64,000 nucleotides of DNA from Fen-1258 sp964441505 (lineage in GTDB: Bacteria; Bacteroidota; Ignavibacteria; Ignavibacteriales; Melioribacteraceae): the NCBI GenBank assembly GCA_964441505.1, contig CAYTUV010000015.1, positions 1-64,000 on the forward strand. The letters run 5' to 3'. Below, in pieces: positions 50,924 through 58,615 of this stretch. Positions within the stretch are counted from its first letter, which is position 1. The number at the start of each line of letters is the position of its first letter. The notes under the pieces were generated by a model. The model searched no databases. It saw nothing but the letters and a program-made list of their open reading frames with translations, and was not told the origin of the DNA. Made by a program: the position numbers and the translations under genes.

Positions 50924-51628
50924 TTGAAAGATGAAATTGATGTTAGAGAGTTAAAGAATAGTCTCAGAGAGGTTATTCCGTTAAATGAAGGGGGGAGCTT
51001 CAAACTCCTATGGGATATGCTATATCATATCCGTCTTTTGAAATATGTCCGCCAATCTCAATTAGTTAAAATTAAGAAACGATTTGATAAGATTTGTTCT
51101 GAAGAGAAGCTTAGCCAATTTGTTAAATTAGGACTATTAGAGAACACGCAAGAAGATATTTATAAATCTACTTACAAATCATTATGCCTTATCAAGCAGT
51201 TAAAATATCCAACCCAAACATTACCAGATTATAATAAAGGGAAGGGTGATGTTAATGAAATTAATAACACTGAGGTTTTTATCCAAGCTCTTAAATTGCC
51301 GGACTTCATAGCCCTGCTATATCCTAATTTTGAATACATAAGACCAGACGCATTACTTATCAGAGGAACTAAGGAAAAGTATAAATTAGAGTTCTTAGAA
51401 GTGGAAGCTAGTAAATCAAATTGGAATGATTGGCTGGAGAATAAGAGAATTAACTACTTGAGACTAGCCGGAGAGAAACGGCCTTTTTCTTATTGGGTAT
51501 CGCAATGTAAATTACTTGACTTACCAGTTCCTGATATTAATAAGTTTTGTTTTTCAGTTAGTATAATTGGTAAAGTAAATAATAATTTTGGTGAAGGATT
51601 TAATTTTAAGGAGGAGTTAAATGTTTAG
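50924..51628 (+). CDS. Nuclease-like protein of replication-relaxation type (TTG start)
   Basis: The only plausible start is TTG at 50,924; it gives 234 residues. Residues 1-80 are helical, with a winged-helix-like part. The second half contains YIRPDALLIRG and LEFLEVEASKSNWNDWLENK, a D...ExExxxK pattern as in PD-(D/E)XK nucleases, then KRINYLRL. It resembles in layout the protein encoded at 42.9 kb but differs in sequence. It overlaps the next gene by eight bases and opens the four-gene operon. Confidence 0.6.
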   Translation: MKDEIDVRELKNSLREVIPLNEGGSFKLLWDMLYHIRLLKYVRQSQLVKIKKRFDKICSEEKLSQFVKLGLLENTQEDIYKSTYKSLCLIKQLKYPTQTLPDYNKGKGDVNEINNTEVFIQALKLPDFIALLYPNFEYIRPDALLIRGTKEKYKLEFLEVEASKSNWNDWLENKRINYLRLAGEKRPFSYWVSQCKLLDLPVPDINKFCFSVSIIGKVNNNFGEGFNFKEELNV

Positions 51629-52136
51629 TAAGAAAATAGGTTGCTCAACTAGTTTTATATTATTTGTCGTATCAATTATAGGCCTAGTATTATCTATAGA
51701 TGAAAAAACTGGGAAAATTGGAAAGGATAGCTATTTAATATTTACCCCGTCAATTATTTTAATGTTTGTTTCAATTATTTACTTCGCCATAGTTTCATTT
51801 AAGGCTATTCCTAAAGGACCGAAATTATCAGAAGTATTAGATGATATTGATAAAAATGTTTTTTCTGGCAAAAGTGGTATTAGGGGGTATGTAGTTAATC
51901 CATTTATCAAATCTTTTATTTGTCCCCATTGTTTGAAATCTATTTTAATGGAAAAAATTAATCATATTACTTGCCCACATTGCGAAGAAACAACTGATTC
52001 AAAATTTGCGTTTTATTTAGCGTGCCCTAAATGTTTTTCTAAGATTAAATATTTTGCTTGTCCAAAATGTGGTAGCGATATAGATATTGATGCTCCTTAT
52101 AATCATAAAGAATTAGAGGAAAAAAGAAATGGCTAA
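51621..52136 (+). CDS. Membrane protein with two zinc ribbons (171 aa)
   Basis: It has a Shine-Dalgarno (AAGGAGGAG). Two membrane helices (FILFVVSIIGLVLSI and SIILMFVSIIYFAIVSF) are followed by a cytoplasmic part with FICPHCLKSI, ITCPHCEETT, LACPKCFSK and FACPKCGSD: eight Cys, enough for two zinc ions. A membrane anchor plus nucleic-acid-type zinc ribbons would suit a protein that ties DNA or an ATPase to the membrane. It overlaps both neighbours. Confidence 0.7.
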   Translation: MFSKKIGCSTSFILFVVSIIGLVLSIDEKTGKIGKDSYLIFTPSIILMFVSIIYFAIVSFKAIPKGPKLSEVLDDIDKNVFSGKSGIRGYVVNPFIKSFICPHCLKSILMEKINHITCPHCEETTDSKFAFYLACPKCFSKIKYFACPKCGSDIDIDAPYNHKELEEKRNG

Positions 52137-52989
52137 ATCTGGTGGATTAAATTATGGTGTTCCTATAAAACAAGAAAATAGTATTGCTACTAAAAATAAT
52201 AGTGTTATAGAGTCATTTATAAAAGATAGTGATGTAATTGATTTGTCTAATAGGAGTATTGGAAATTTTCACAATCAATTACAGGAATCAGTAAATAAAA
52301 AATCTCCAATGTTTTTATGGTCTAAGGAAAGACAAAATAATAAGATTAGACTTGATAACGAATATCAACTTTTAATTCTTGAGAAGATTAGAAATCTCAG
52401 AGCTATTTCTGATGAATATAATCGCTTACAAGCAGACGAAATATTTTCAGGCGAGTTTATAAGAAATCTTGTCGCTAATAAAAGAATGGAGGCAGAACAC
52501 TATTTTGAAAAGGCCGTCGCCTCTCATAGAGTTGAATTAACAAAAATGAAAGTTGATATTGATTTAACCAATTCATTAGTTGACCACGATAAGATAGAAA
52601 AAGACAGAAAGATTGCGGAGAACGAAAAATTAAAAGCAGAGGCGGAAGCAACAAGAGCAGATAACCTTATTAAGTATGCTCAAGCTGATAAATTAAAAGC
52701 AGAAGCAGAGAGTATTAGAAATAAAAATGAATTATATGGATTAGTTATCAGTAAAATTAATTTTGATAATTTCCCACCAGTTCATCTTACTTATCTTATT
52801 TCTGTTTTATCCGGATTTAATGCTGACGCATTTACTGACCTAGATATTAAAGAGAAGCTAAAAGAAGTTTATATAAATATGGAAGAAACTAAAGCGAAAA
52901 AAGCTCAAGTAGAAGTAGAGGATTTTATGAACTCCGCCGAGTTTAGGAAATGGAAAAACGAACAAGCAAAGAAAGATGCCGGATTATAA
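52129..52989 (+). CDS. Coiled-coil protein (286 aa)
   Basis: Residues 1-60 are low-complexity. Residues 75-215 form a long charged helix with Ala/Glu/Lys-rich repeats (AENEKLKAEAEATRADNL and YAQADKLKAEAESIRNKN). A short globular C-terminus follows. It starts eight bases inside the preceding gene (GAGGAAAAAAGAA ribosome site) and overlaps the ATPase gene by 14 bases, so it is probably a partner or tether of that ATPase. No domain is recognised. Confidence 0.68.
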   Translation: MAKSGGLNYGVPIKQENSIATKNNSVIESFIKDSDVIDLSNRSIGNFHNQLQESVNKKSPMFLWSKERQNNKIRLDNEYQLLILEKIRNLRAISDEYNRLQADEIFSGEFIRNLVANKRMEAEHYFEKAVASHRVELTKMKVDIDLTNSLVDHDKIEKDRKIAENEKLKAEAEATRADNLIKYAQADKLKAEAESIRNKNELYGLVISKINFDNFPPVHLTYLISVLSGFNADAFTDLDIKEKLKEVYINMEETKAKKAQVEVEDFMNSAEFRKWKNEQAKKDAGL

Positions 52990-54172
52990 ACTTAAACTTG
53001 GAATACTACAAGAGCTTGATAGTGAACTTCCTTATATCACTAAGCTAAAGAAGCGGTTTAATCATACCTACGTAATTGGTAAGTCCGGTATGGGTAAGTC
53101 TGTCTTAATGGAACGAATGGCTGACTACGATATGAAGTTTGGTTTGTCAGTTATTTTCATAGACCCTAAAGGCGATAGTGTCAACAAACTAACCGACAAT
53201 AAAAATTATCAATACATTTCATTCAAACACCCGGTCAAGATTAATCCTCTAAGAAGAAAAGGTTATAAAGTTGATACCCTGATTAGAGAGTTTACTGATG
53301 TTATGGATATTATGATTACCGCCACTTCAATTAATCCCGAAGCTTCTGTTAGAATGAAAGAGATTTTATCAAAAGCGATTAAAGGATTTAAGGAAGAAGA
53401 CAGAAATCTAAAATTCCTTAATGAGTTTTTAAGTTTTCAAGATGTTCGCAAGGCTTATAATTTCAGCGATCCGCAGACAAGGAAATGGTTCAACGAAATT
53501 GAAGACACAAAGAAAAGCGGATTTAAGAAAGCGAGTGATTATATAAATACAATGTCGTCTATCTCAAGCCGTCTTTCCCAGTTCTTAGATAATGATGAGA
53601 TGAATCAATTTATAACTGAGGGGGAAAACGAATTTGATATATTTTCAATCATAGAACAAGGACAATCACTACTCATAAACACTAACACGAGCGATGAAGA
53701 TAACCAGCGTTTTCTTTCAGCGTTAATCCTTTACTCTATATTTTCGTATATCAAAGACAATGATGTTAAAAAACCTTTAATGGTTTACATAGATGAATTT
53801 CAGACAAGCGTTAATTCTAGTTTTCCTTCATTACTTCAATTCGCAAGAAGCTGCCAAGTTGGGTTTACTTTATCACACCACGATTTTTTAGAAATCAATC
53901 CTAAAGTCTTAAGCTCCATATTTGGTATTGTCAGTTCGTTTGTTGTTTTTAATTGCGGAGATACCGAAGCCGAAAGATTATCAGCAGTAGTAAGAGCAAA
54001 GAAATCTGATTTAATGGACTTGCCGGATTACCACGCTTATTTAAGATTAGGAACTAGTAACAGCTTAATAAAAACATTTCCACCACTACAAAATACATTT
54101 CAACCACCGCATGAAGAACAAACCCAGGAGCCGGTCTATAATTTTTTATCTAACGATTGGATTGTGGTATAA
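52976..54172 (+). CDS. VirD4/TraG-HerA-like P-loop ATPase
   Basis: The 398-residue protein has Walker A VIGKSGMGKSVLMERM (residues 35-42), then VIFIDPKGDSV, and Walker B LMVYIDEFQT near 278; FTLSHHDFLEIN follows as a sensor-like segment. This order is that of the coupling-protein/HerA branch of FtsK-like DNA-pumping ATPases. An N-terminal membrane anchor is absent; the separate membrane protein upstream could supply it. It may move DNA, or power a nuclease, as in HerA-nuclease defence systems. The last codons GTG-GTA-TAA also form a promoter element. Confidence 0.82.
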   Translation: MPDYKLKLGILQELDSELPYITKLKKRFNHTYVIGKSGMGKSVLMERMADYDMKFGLSVIFIDPKGDSVNKLTDNKNYQYISFKHPVKINPLRRKGYKVDTLIREFTDVMDIMITATSINPEASVRMKEILSKAIKGFKEEDRNLKFLNEFLSFQDVRKAYNFSDPQTRKWFNEIEDTKKSGFKKASDYINTMSSISSRLSQFLDNDEMNQFITEGENEFDIFSIIEQGQSLLINTNTSDEDNQRFLSALILYSIFSYIKDNDVKKPLMVYIDEFQTSVNSSFPSLLQFARSCQVGFTLSHHDFLEINPKVLSSIFGIVSSFVVFNCGDTEAERLSAVVRAKKSDLMDLPDYHAYLRLGTSNSLIKTFPPLQNTFQPPHEEQTQEPVYNFLSNDWIVV

Positions 54173-54173
54173 T
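54165..54173 (+). promoter_or_regulatory. Extended -10 promoter inside the ATPase stop codon
   Basis: TGG followed by TATAAT (54,168-54,173). The TAA stop of the ATPase gene (54,170-54,172) lies inside the -10 box. The -35 region is weak. It would start the structured RNA that follows. Confidence 0.6.
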
Positions 54174-54179
54174 TTAAGA

Positions 54180-54345
54180 GCCAAACATTTCTGGGAAGAC
54201 CTTAAATGAACTGAACTTGCACACCAAGTGCCAATAGACCAACAGACATACCGCAAGGCTAACCGGTTGATAAGACCCTAGTCTGATTGGGAATGTCCAG
54301 CGGTTCGGTTATGATAAGTCAGAAAGTTGAGGACAAGGCTTTTTG
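54180..54345 (+). ncRNA. Structured noncoding RNA between ATPase and 129-aa gene
   Basis: No coding frame covers this stretch. Stems: GCAC-ACCAA-GTGC (54,219-54,231); CCAACAGAC (54,239-54,247) with GTCTGATTGG (54,281-54,290, one bulged A); AGAC/GTCT or ACCG/CGGT inside; TGTCC with GGACA further on. It has its own promoter and a terminator follows at 54,378. It is not a tRNA or tmRNA that I can recognise. Confidence 0.6.
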
Positions 54346-54377
54346 AATATTATTTTTGGCAAAGCACTTAGATAAGA

Positions 54378-54399
54378 GGCCCGGGAAACCGGGTCTTTT
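54378..54399 (+). terminator. Rho-independent terminator
   Basis: GGCCCGG, loop GAAA, CCGGGTC (one G-U) and TTTT. It ends the structured RNA transcript. Confidence 0.88.
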
Positions 54400-54414
54400 A
54401 CTTTCCCCTTGTTG

Positions 54415-54423
54415 TGATATAAT
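54415..54423 (+). promoter_or_regulatory. Extended -10 promoter TGATATAAT
   Basis: TGA plus TATAAT (54,418-54,423) with a second TATAAT offset by five bases, directly after the terminator. It serves the next gene. Confidence 0.6.
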
Positions 54424-54458
54424 ATAATCAGGAGTTCCTTAAAATCTGTGGTCAAGTT

Positions 54459-54848
54459 ATGTTTAGTCAAGTCAATGTTATGTCAAAGTACGAAAAATAT
54501 GTAACGATTAGTGATACCAGTAATAAAGATTTTACTGTGTATTCTATTCTTAATATTAAAGATGATGGGGATGGATTCCCTTATAATAAAGGAAATAAAT
54601 TAGCGTCATATAGTTATATTCAAGAAAAATTTAAAAGCCTTACTGGAAAAGTCCTTACTATTATTGACGCTTCTATGCCAGAAGGTAAGCAGAGTAAATG
54701 TGTTAAAGATTTAATAAGAAAAGAGTTTGTTGGTATGTTTCAAGAAACTGCTGATGATTTATTAGATATGTCTGGTTACCCCACTCTTCCAGATAATGTA
54801 TCAGAGTTACCACAAACAATGTCTAATAAGGAAATCTTAGGTGCTTAA
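54459..54848 (+). CDS. Hypothetical phage protein (129 aa)
   Basis: Either the ATG at 54,459 or the one at 54,480 may be used; neither has a good ribosome site. The product (YVTISDTSNKDFTVYSILNI, SYIQEKFKSLTGKVLTIIDA) has no recognised domain. It is monocistronic: its own promoter precedes it and a terminator-like hairpin follows. Confidence 0.6.
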   Translation: MFSQVNVMSKYEKYVTISDTSNKDFTVYSILNIKDDGDGFPYNKGNKLASYSYIQEKFKSLTGKVLTIIDASMPEGKQSKCVKDLIRKEFVGMFQETADDLLDMSGYPTLPDNVSELPQTMSNKEILGA

Positions 54849-54906
54849 TTAATTTAATTTAAAAACTAACATTAAGTTGACCGCAGTTTTTAGGGAATTA
54901 ACGAGC

Positions 54907-54926
54907 CAGGGAAACCTGTTTTTTTT
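54907..54926 (+). terminator. Short hairpin with long U-run
   Basis: CAGG, loop GAAA, CCTG and eight T residues. The stem is short but the layout is that of an intrinsic terminator. Confidence 0.6.
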
Positions 54927-54935
54927 ATACACCTA

Positions 54936-54944
54936 TGGTATAAT
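54936..54944 (+). promoter_or_regulatory. Extended -10 promoter TGGTATAAT
   Basis: TGG plus TATAAT (54,939-54,944), 36 bases upstream of the primase-like gene; the -35 region is only a T-run. Confidence 0.6.
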
Positions 54945-54980
54945 GAGAGTATATCGTTCATTAAATCATAGGAGTAAGCA

Positions 54981-55715
54981 ATGAGTGAATTTATTAATTT
55001 TTCCGAAGTAAGCCAGAAAATATCTTTTCAATCAGTATTGGATTGGCTTAACATACCATATACCGCCACGCAGCAGGGGGAGTTAAAAGGCGAGGGATTT
55101 ATAGTAACCACCGCTAAAAATTTATACTTCAATCCTAACGGTCAGGATAAAGGAAGTGTTATTAACTTTCTTTCAAAGCAGAAAGGACTAGATTTGAGAA
55201 GCGCAGCCTTAGAGCTTAAAAAACAATTCTTGACAGAAGCTAAAGAACCAAAGCGAGAAATCCCTAACCTAGAATTACATTACTGTAAATTCCTAGAGGA
55301 TAAAGGGATCTCCGAAGAATCAGCCAAGCAACTTGAAATCGGTTTAGTTAAACAGCATTCAATAATGGCCGGTAGGATAGTTTTTAAGACTTATGACGAA
55401 AGCGGTCAGCATTCCGGTTATGTCGGGTATAACTTTCAGAAAGACGAATGGTTTTTTCCTAAAGGGTTTAAGCGCACTCTGTATAATCCGCTTAGATTAA
55501 CAGAAGGAGAAATAACCTTAACAGTAAATATTTTCTCTTGTGTTAGCCGAATTCAGGAAGGAACGCCTTGCGTAGCTTTGATTGGAAAAACAATGACCGA
55601 CATTCAAGCCGAGCAGTTATCCAAGTTCACCCGTGTAAGCCTTGTCCACCCCGAACCGGATAACATTGTTGCGAGGATTGCGAAGTCAGTATTTGTTAAA
55701 GTTGTTTGTACATAA
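54981..55715 (+). CDS. Degenerate DnaG-like primase protein
   Basis: It has a clear ribosome site (ATAGGAGTAAGC). The first 90 residues follow the outline of the CHC2 domain (LYFNPNGQDKGSVINFLSKQ, LDLRSAALELKKQF), but the zinc-binding Cys/His residues are gone. Residues 110-175 match the primase core entry (GISEESAKQLEIGLVKQ, GRIVFKTYDESGQHSGYVGY). The TOPRIM-like remainder has LTEGE but ends LVHPEPDN where a DxD is expected. It is 244 residues, shorter than DnaG. It may bind DNA or regulate replication without making primers. Confidence 0.65.
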   Translation: MSEFINFSEVSQKISFQSVLDWLNIPYTATQQGELKGEGFIVTTAKNLYFNPNGQDKGSVINFLSKQKGLDLRSAALELKKQFLTEAKEPKREIPNLELHYCKFLEDKGISEESAKQLEIGLVKQHSIMAGRIVFKTYDESGQHSGYVGYNFQKDEWFFPKGFKRTLYNPLRLTEGEITLTVNIFSCVSRIQEGTPCVALIGKTMTDIQAEQLSKFTRVSLVHPEPDNIVARIAKSVFVKVVCT

Positions 55716-55720
55716 TATCT

Positions 55721-55732
55721 GTACAATTGTAC
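55721..55732. promoter_or_regulatory. 12-bp perfect palindrome
   Basis: GTACAATTGTAC lies five bases after the primase-like stop codon; a possible operator for a dimeric regulator. Confidence 0.4.
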
Positions 55733-55739
55733 GTAAATC

Positions 55740-55763
55740 GCCCCGATTAAAAGGGGCTTTTTT
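55740..55763 (+). terminator. Rho-independent terminator after the primase-like gene
   Basis: GCCCC, loop GATTAAAA, GGGGC and six T residues. Confidence 0.88.
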
Positions 55764-55792
55764 ATTATGATTTACTCTTTTAACTGTAATAA

Positions 55793-55861
55793 CGTGAAAT
55801 CTTATTCTAATCTTTAATATTTCACGATTATACTTGACAAACTTTTATGATGTGCTAAGAT
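55793..55861 (+). promoter_or_regulatory. Inverted repeat plus promoter
   Basis: CGTGAAAT (55,793) and ATTTCACG (55,819) form an 8-bp inverted repeat just upstream of TTGACA (55,834-55,839), a 16-bp spacer, TGC and TAAGAT (55,856-55,861). The palindromic CCCCCAGGGGG follows the start point. This looks like a regulated promoter opening the late region. Confidence 0.7.
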
Positions 55862-55902
55862 GATAGTAGATACCCCCAGGGGGTGTGTTGAGAAATCATA
55901 TT

Positions 55903-56121
55903 ATGGACAAATACCTGTCTTATATTCAAGACTTAGATGATAAAGAATTTCGCATTTTTATATGTAGTATGGTTTTAAAACTCCCTAGAGGGTATGTATC
56001 CAAAACAACTAACCTAACCACTAAAGAAATAGACGATAAGATTAGAATGTTAAAACAACAAAAAGAATATATGTATCTAAAAGAACTGATAACCGAGGCT
56101 GTAATGGCGAATATGGTATAA
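55903..56121 (+). CDS. Small helical protein at the head of the packaging region (72 aa)
   Basis: The ATG at 55,903 (TATTATGG) is preferred; another ATG lies at 55,885. The product is helical (YLSYIQDLDDKEFRIFICSM, TKEIDDKIRMLKQQKEYMYL) with no recognised domain. The last codons ATG-GTA-TAA coincide with an extended -10 box. Confidence 0.6.
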   Translation: MDKYLSYIQDLDDKEFRIFICSMVLKLPRGYVSKTTNLTTKEIDDKIRMLKQQKEYMYLKELITEAVMANMV

Positions 56122-56122
56122 T
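56114..56122 (+). promoter_or_regulatory. Extended -10 promoter inside a stop codon
   Basis: TGG plus TATAAT (56,117-56,122); the TAA stop is 56,119-56,121. It reads into a leader of about 135 bases ahead of the ClpP-like gene. Confidence 0.6.
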
Positions 56123-56217
56123 ATAATTAGAGTTAGGAAATAGTTTCACCTTATGGGGCGTCAGCCCTATTCGGCTACAAGCTGAAGATATGGCGAACAT
56201 TTCATTAAGTAATATTT

Positions 56218-56262
56218 AGCACAACCAAAGGAGGCACTACCCCCTTATTGTGCTTTTCTCTT
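56218..56262 (+). terminator. Leader hairpin with U-rich tail before the ClpP-like gene
   Basis: AGCACAA (56,218) pairs with TTGTGCT (56,248), with an inner AAGGAGG / CCCCCTT stem, followed by TTTCTCTTT. It ends two bases before the ATG, so it could act as an attenuator of the packaging operon. The hairpin also buries a GGAGG. Confidence 0.65.
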
Positions 56263-56263
56263 T

Positions 56264-56812
56264 ATGTCAGAATTAAAAGATGATAAAGAAATAAACATTG
56301 GTCAAATATTACTTAAGAACGGTATCATTACTCTTTTTGGAGAAATAGAAGAAGAAGAAATATTGGAAACTATAAAAAAAATAATCGCACTTAATAAATT
56401 TGGCGTTAAGGAGATAACCCTGTATCTAAATTCAATAGGAGGTAGAGCAGACGACGCATTTGCTTTAATAGATGTTATTAACCAGTCTAAATCTAAAATT
56501 ACAATAATAGGTTTAGGGGCTATACAATCTTGTGGTTTATTAATCTTAATGTCTGGTCATAAAAGGCTTATTGGTAAAAATGCTTCAATATTATCGCATC
56601 AGTATTCTTGGAATAGCGAAGGAAAATATCACGAATTAAAAGCTTGTAGGGTTGAGGAGGAAAATACTAAGGATAGAATGATTAATCATTATTTGAAATA
56701 CACCAAACTATCAAGAAAAACTATTGAGAAAGAATTGTTATGTGATAGTGATGTATGGTTAACAGCAAAGCAATGTTTGAAATATAACCTTGCTGATGAG
56801 ATATATAAATAA
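56264..56812 (+). CDS. ClpP-family serine protease (probable head-maturation protease)
   Basis: The 182-residue protein matches the ClpP/S14 fold: ITLYLNSIGGRADDAFALID, GLGAIQSCGLLILMSGHKR with Ser89, ASILSHQYSWNS with His112, and CDSDVWLTAKQCLKYNLADE with Asp163. The triad is thus complete. Phages often use such proteases to cut scaffold and capsid N-termini, usually encoded between portal and capsid; here the gene precedes the small terminase. A role as a host-like Clp subunit cannot be excluded. Confidence 0.88.
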   Translation: MSELKDDKEINIGQILLKNGIITLFGEIEEEEILETIKKIIALNKFGVKEITLYLNSIGGRADDAFALIDVINQSKSKITIIGLGAIQSCGLLILMSGHKRLIGKNASILSHQYSWNSEGKYHELKACRVEEENTKDRMINHYLKYTKLSRKTIEKELLCDSDVWLTAKQCLKYNLADEIYK

Positions 56813-56813
56813 T

Positions 56814-57218
56814 ATGCCAGAAGTAGGACGCCCACTAAAATTCAAATCAGTAAAAGAACTTCAAAATAAAATTGAGGAATACTTTGAATTAACCCCAAAA
56901 GATGAATGGACAATAACTGGATTAGCGATTGCTTTAGATACTTATAGAAGTGTTTTAATTGACTATGGTTCGGGAAAATATGACGAAGACGATAAAGATT
57001 TTTCCAACACGATAAAAAAGGCTAAGCTAAAAGTTGAGAACGGATATGAAATTGATTTGAAAAAACACGGCAGAACAGGAACAATTTTTGCGTTAAAGAA
57101 TTTTGACTGGAAAGATAAAACAGAAACAGATATTACTACTAAAGGGGAGAAGGTTGGTGGCTTTAATTATATAGTTCCAAATGACAACGATAACTCCAAC
57201 AATAAAACCGCTTCCTAA
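56814..57218 (+). CDS. Terminase small subunit
   Basis: The start at 56,814 (AATAATATGCC) lies one base after the protease stop; the product has 134 residues. GRPLKFKSVKELQNKIEEYF and TITGLAIALDTYRSVLIDYG form the helix-turn-helix that recognises phage DNA in many small terminases. The C-terminal tail is acidic and polar. It overlaps the large terminase gene by 38 bases, which is a strong positional argument. Confidence 0.83.
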   Translation: MPEVGRPLKFKSVKELQNKIEEYFELTPKDEWTITGLAIALDTYRSVLIDYGSGKYDEDDKDFSNTIKKAKLKVENGYEIDLKKHGRTGTIFALKNFDWKDKTETDITTKGEKVGGFNYIVPNDNDNSNNKTAS

Positions 57219-58614
57219 GCAACACCTAGCGTGGCAGAAACTTTTAGATACAATAACTAAATATATCCTTTTTGGTGGTGGAGCTGGAGGAGGTAAATCT
57301 TGGTTAGGCTGTGAATGGTTGTTGGTAATGTGTTATCAATATCCTAAGACTAAATGGTTCATTGGTCGTAAAGAACTAAAACGCTTAATGGCTAGTAGTT
57401 ACGAAACATTTAAAAAGGTCTGTTCATTTCATAAAATACCCGACAGCGACTGGAAATTAAACGGTCAGTATAACTACATAGAGTTTATTAACGGATCTAA
57501 GATAGATTTGTTAGACGTTAACTTTGAGCCGAAAGACCCAATGTTTGAAAGGTTTGGTTCGTTAGAATATACTGGAGGTTGGCTTGAAGAAGCTGGAGAA
57601 ATAGATTTCAAAGCTTTTGATGTTTTAAAAACTAGAGTCGGCAGACACTTAAATAAGGAATATGGATTACACCCTAAACTTTTAATAACCGCTAATCCTA
57701 AAAAGAACTGGTTAAAAAGATTATTCTATTTACCGTTTTTAGCCGGAACCCTTAAACCAACTTATGCGTTTATACGTTCTCTTTATTCGGATAATCTTTA
57801 TACCTCTGATATTTATGGAGAACAATTAAATGAAATATCTGACAAGGCGACAAGAGATAGATTAAGAGATGGTAATTGGGATTATGATGATGATAAGGCT
57901 TGTTTGATTAATTCTAATGCGGCTAAAGATATTTATACTAATACGGTTGATGATGGGGAAAAATATGCCACTCTTGATATTGCTAGATTTGGTAAAGACA
58001 CAACTAAGCTTTATTTGTGGAAAGGTTTTAAAAATTATAAACGTATTACTTGGCATTATCAAGACACCGAAATTACCGCTACAAAAGTTAAAGAAGTATT
58101 AGCAGAAGAAAGAATCCCATTCAGTCACGTTATTGCTGATGAAGTTGGTGTTGGTGGTGGTGTGATTGATAAGTTAAGAGGGATAAATGGTTTTATAGCT
58201 AACTCAAGACCGCTTGAAAATCCCAATGCTATTCCTGTTAAAGTAATTAGAAATGGTAAAGAAGTTGATATTGTTCCAAGGGAAAATTTTGCTACTCTTA
58301 AAGACCAATGCGGTTATCTCTTAGCTGAAAAAGTTAATTCTCACGAAATGAAACTAGATATAGATGATGAATCAGAGAAAGATAGAATATCTGAAGAAAT
58401 TGGAGAGCTAAAAGACTTAACTCCGGATGAAGATGGTAAAAAACGATTAGTTCCTAAAGATATAATAAAAGAAAATATTGGAAGAAGCCCCGATGATTTA
58501 GACAACCTTATAATGAGAATGTGGTTTGTTTTAGAAAAAAAAGATGATAATAAAAAATTCCAAGAAATAATGAGAAAAAACGAGGAGGAATATAATCCAA
58601 CTCCTCATAAATAA
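57181..58614 (+). CDS. Terminase large subunit
   Basis: The 477-residue protein has an N-terminal ATPase with YILFGGGAGGGKSWLGCEWL (Walker A near residues 32-41) and TGGWLEEAGEIDFKAF (Walker B and catalytic Glu). The C-terminal nuclease domain has YATLDIARFGKDTTKLYLWK and SHVIADEVGVGGGVIDKLR (metal-binding acidic residues) of the RNase H fold. It packages concatemeric phage DNA into the prohead through the portal encoded next. Confidence 0.93.
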   Translation: MTTITPTIKPLPKQHLAWQKLLDTITKYILFGGGAGGGKSWLGCEWLLVMCYQYPKTKWFIGRKELKRLMASSYETFKKVCSFHKIPDSDWKLNGQYNYIEFINGSKIDLLDVNFEPKDPMFERFGSLEYTGGWLEEAGEIDFKAFDVLKTRVGRHLNKEYGLHPKLLITANPKKNWLKRLFYLPFLAGTLKPTYAFIRSLYSDNLYTSDIYGEQLNEISDKATRDRLRDGNWDYDDDKACLINSNAAKDIYTNTVDDGEKYATLDIARFGKDTTKLYLWKGFKNYKRITWHYQDTEITATKVKEVLAEERIPFSHVIADEVGVGGGVIDKLRGINGFIANSRPLENPNAIPVKVIRNGKEVDIVPRENFATLKDQCGYLLAEKVNSHEMKLDIDDESEKDRISEEIGELKDLTPDEDGKKRLVPKDIIKENIGRSPDDLDNLIMRMWFVLEKKDDNKKFQEIMRKNEEEYNPTPHK

Positions 58615-58615
58615 T

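Noticed and set aside
54180..54399. Group I intron, tmRNA or a cluster of tRNAs
   Set aside because: I found no P7/R-S elements of group I introns, no tRNA-like domain with a tag frame and no complete cloverleaf, so only 'structured RNA of unknown class' is supported.
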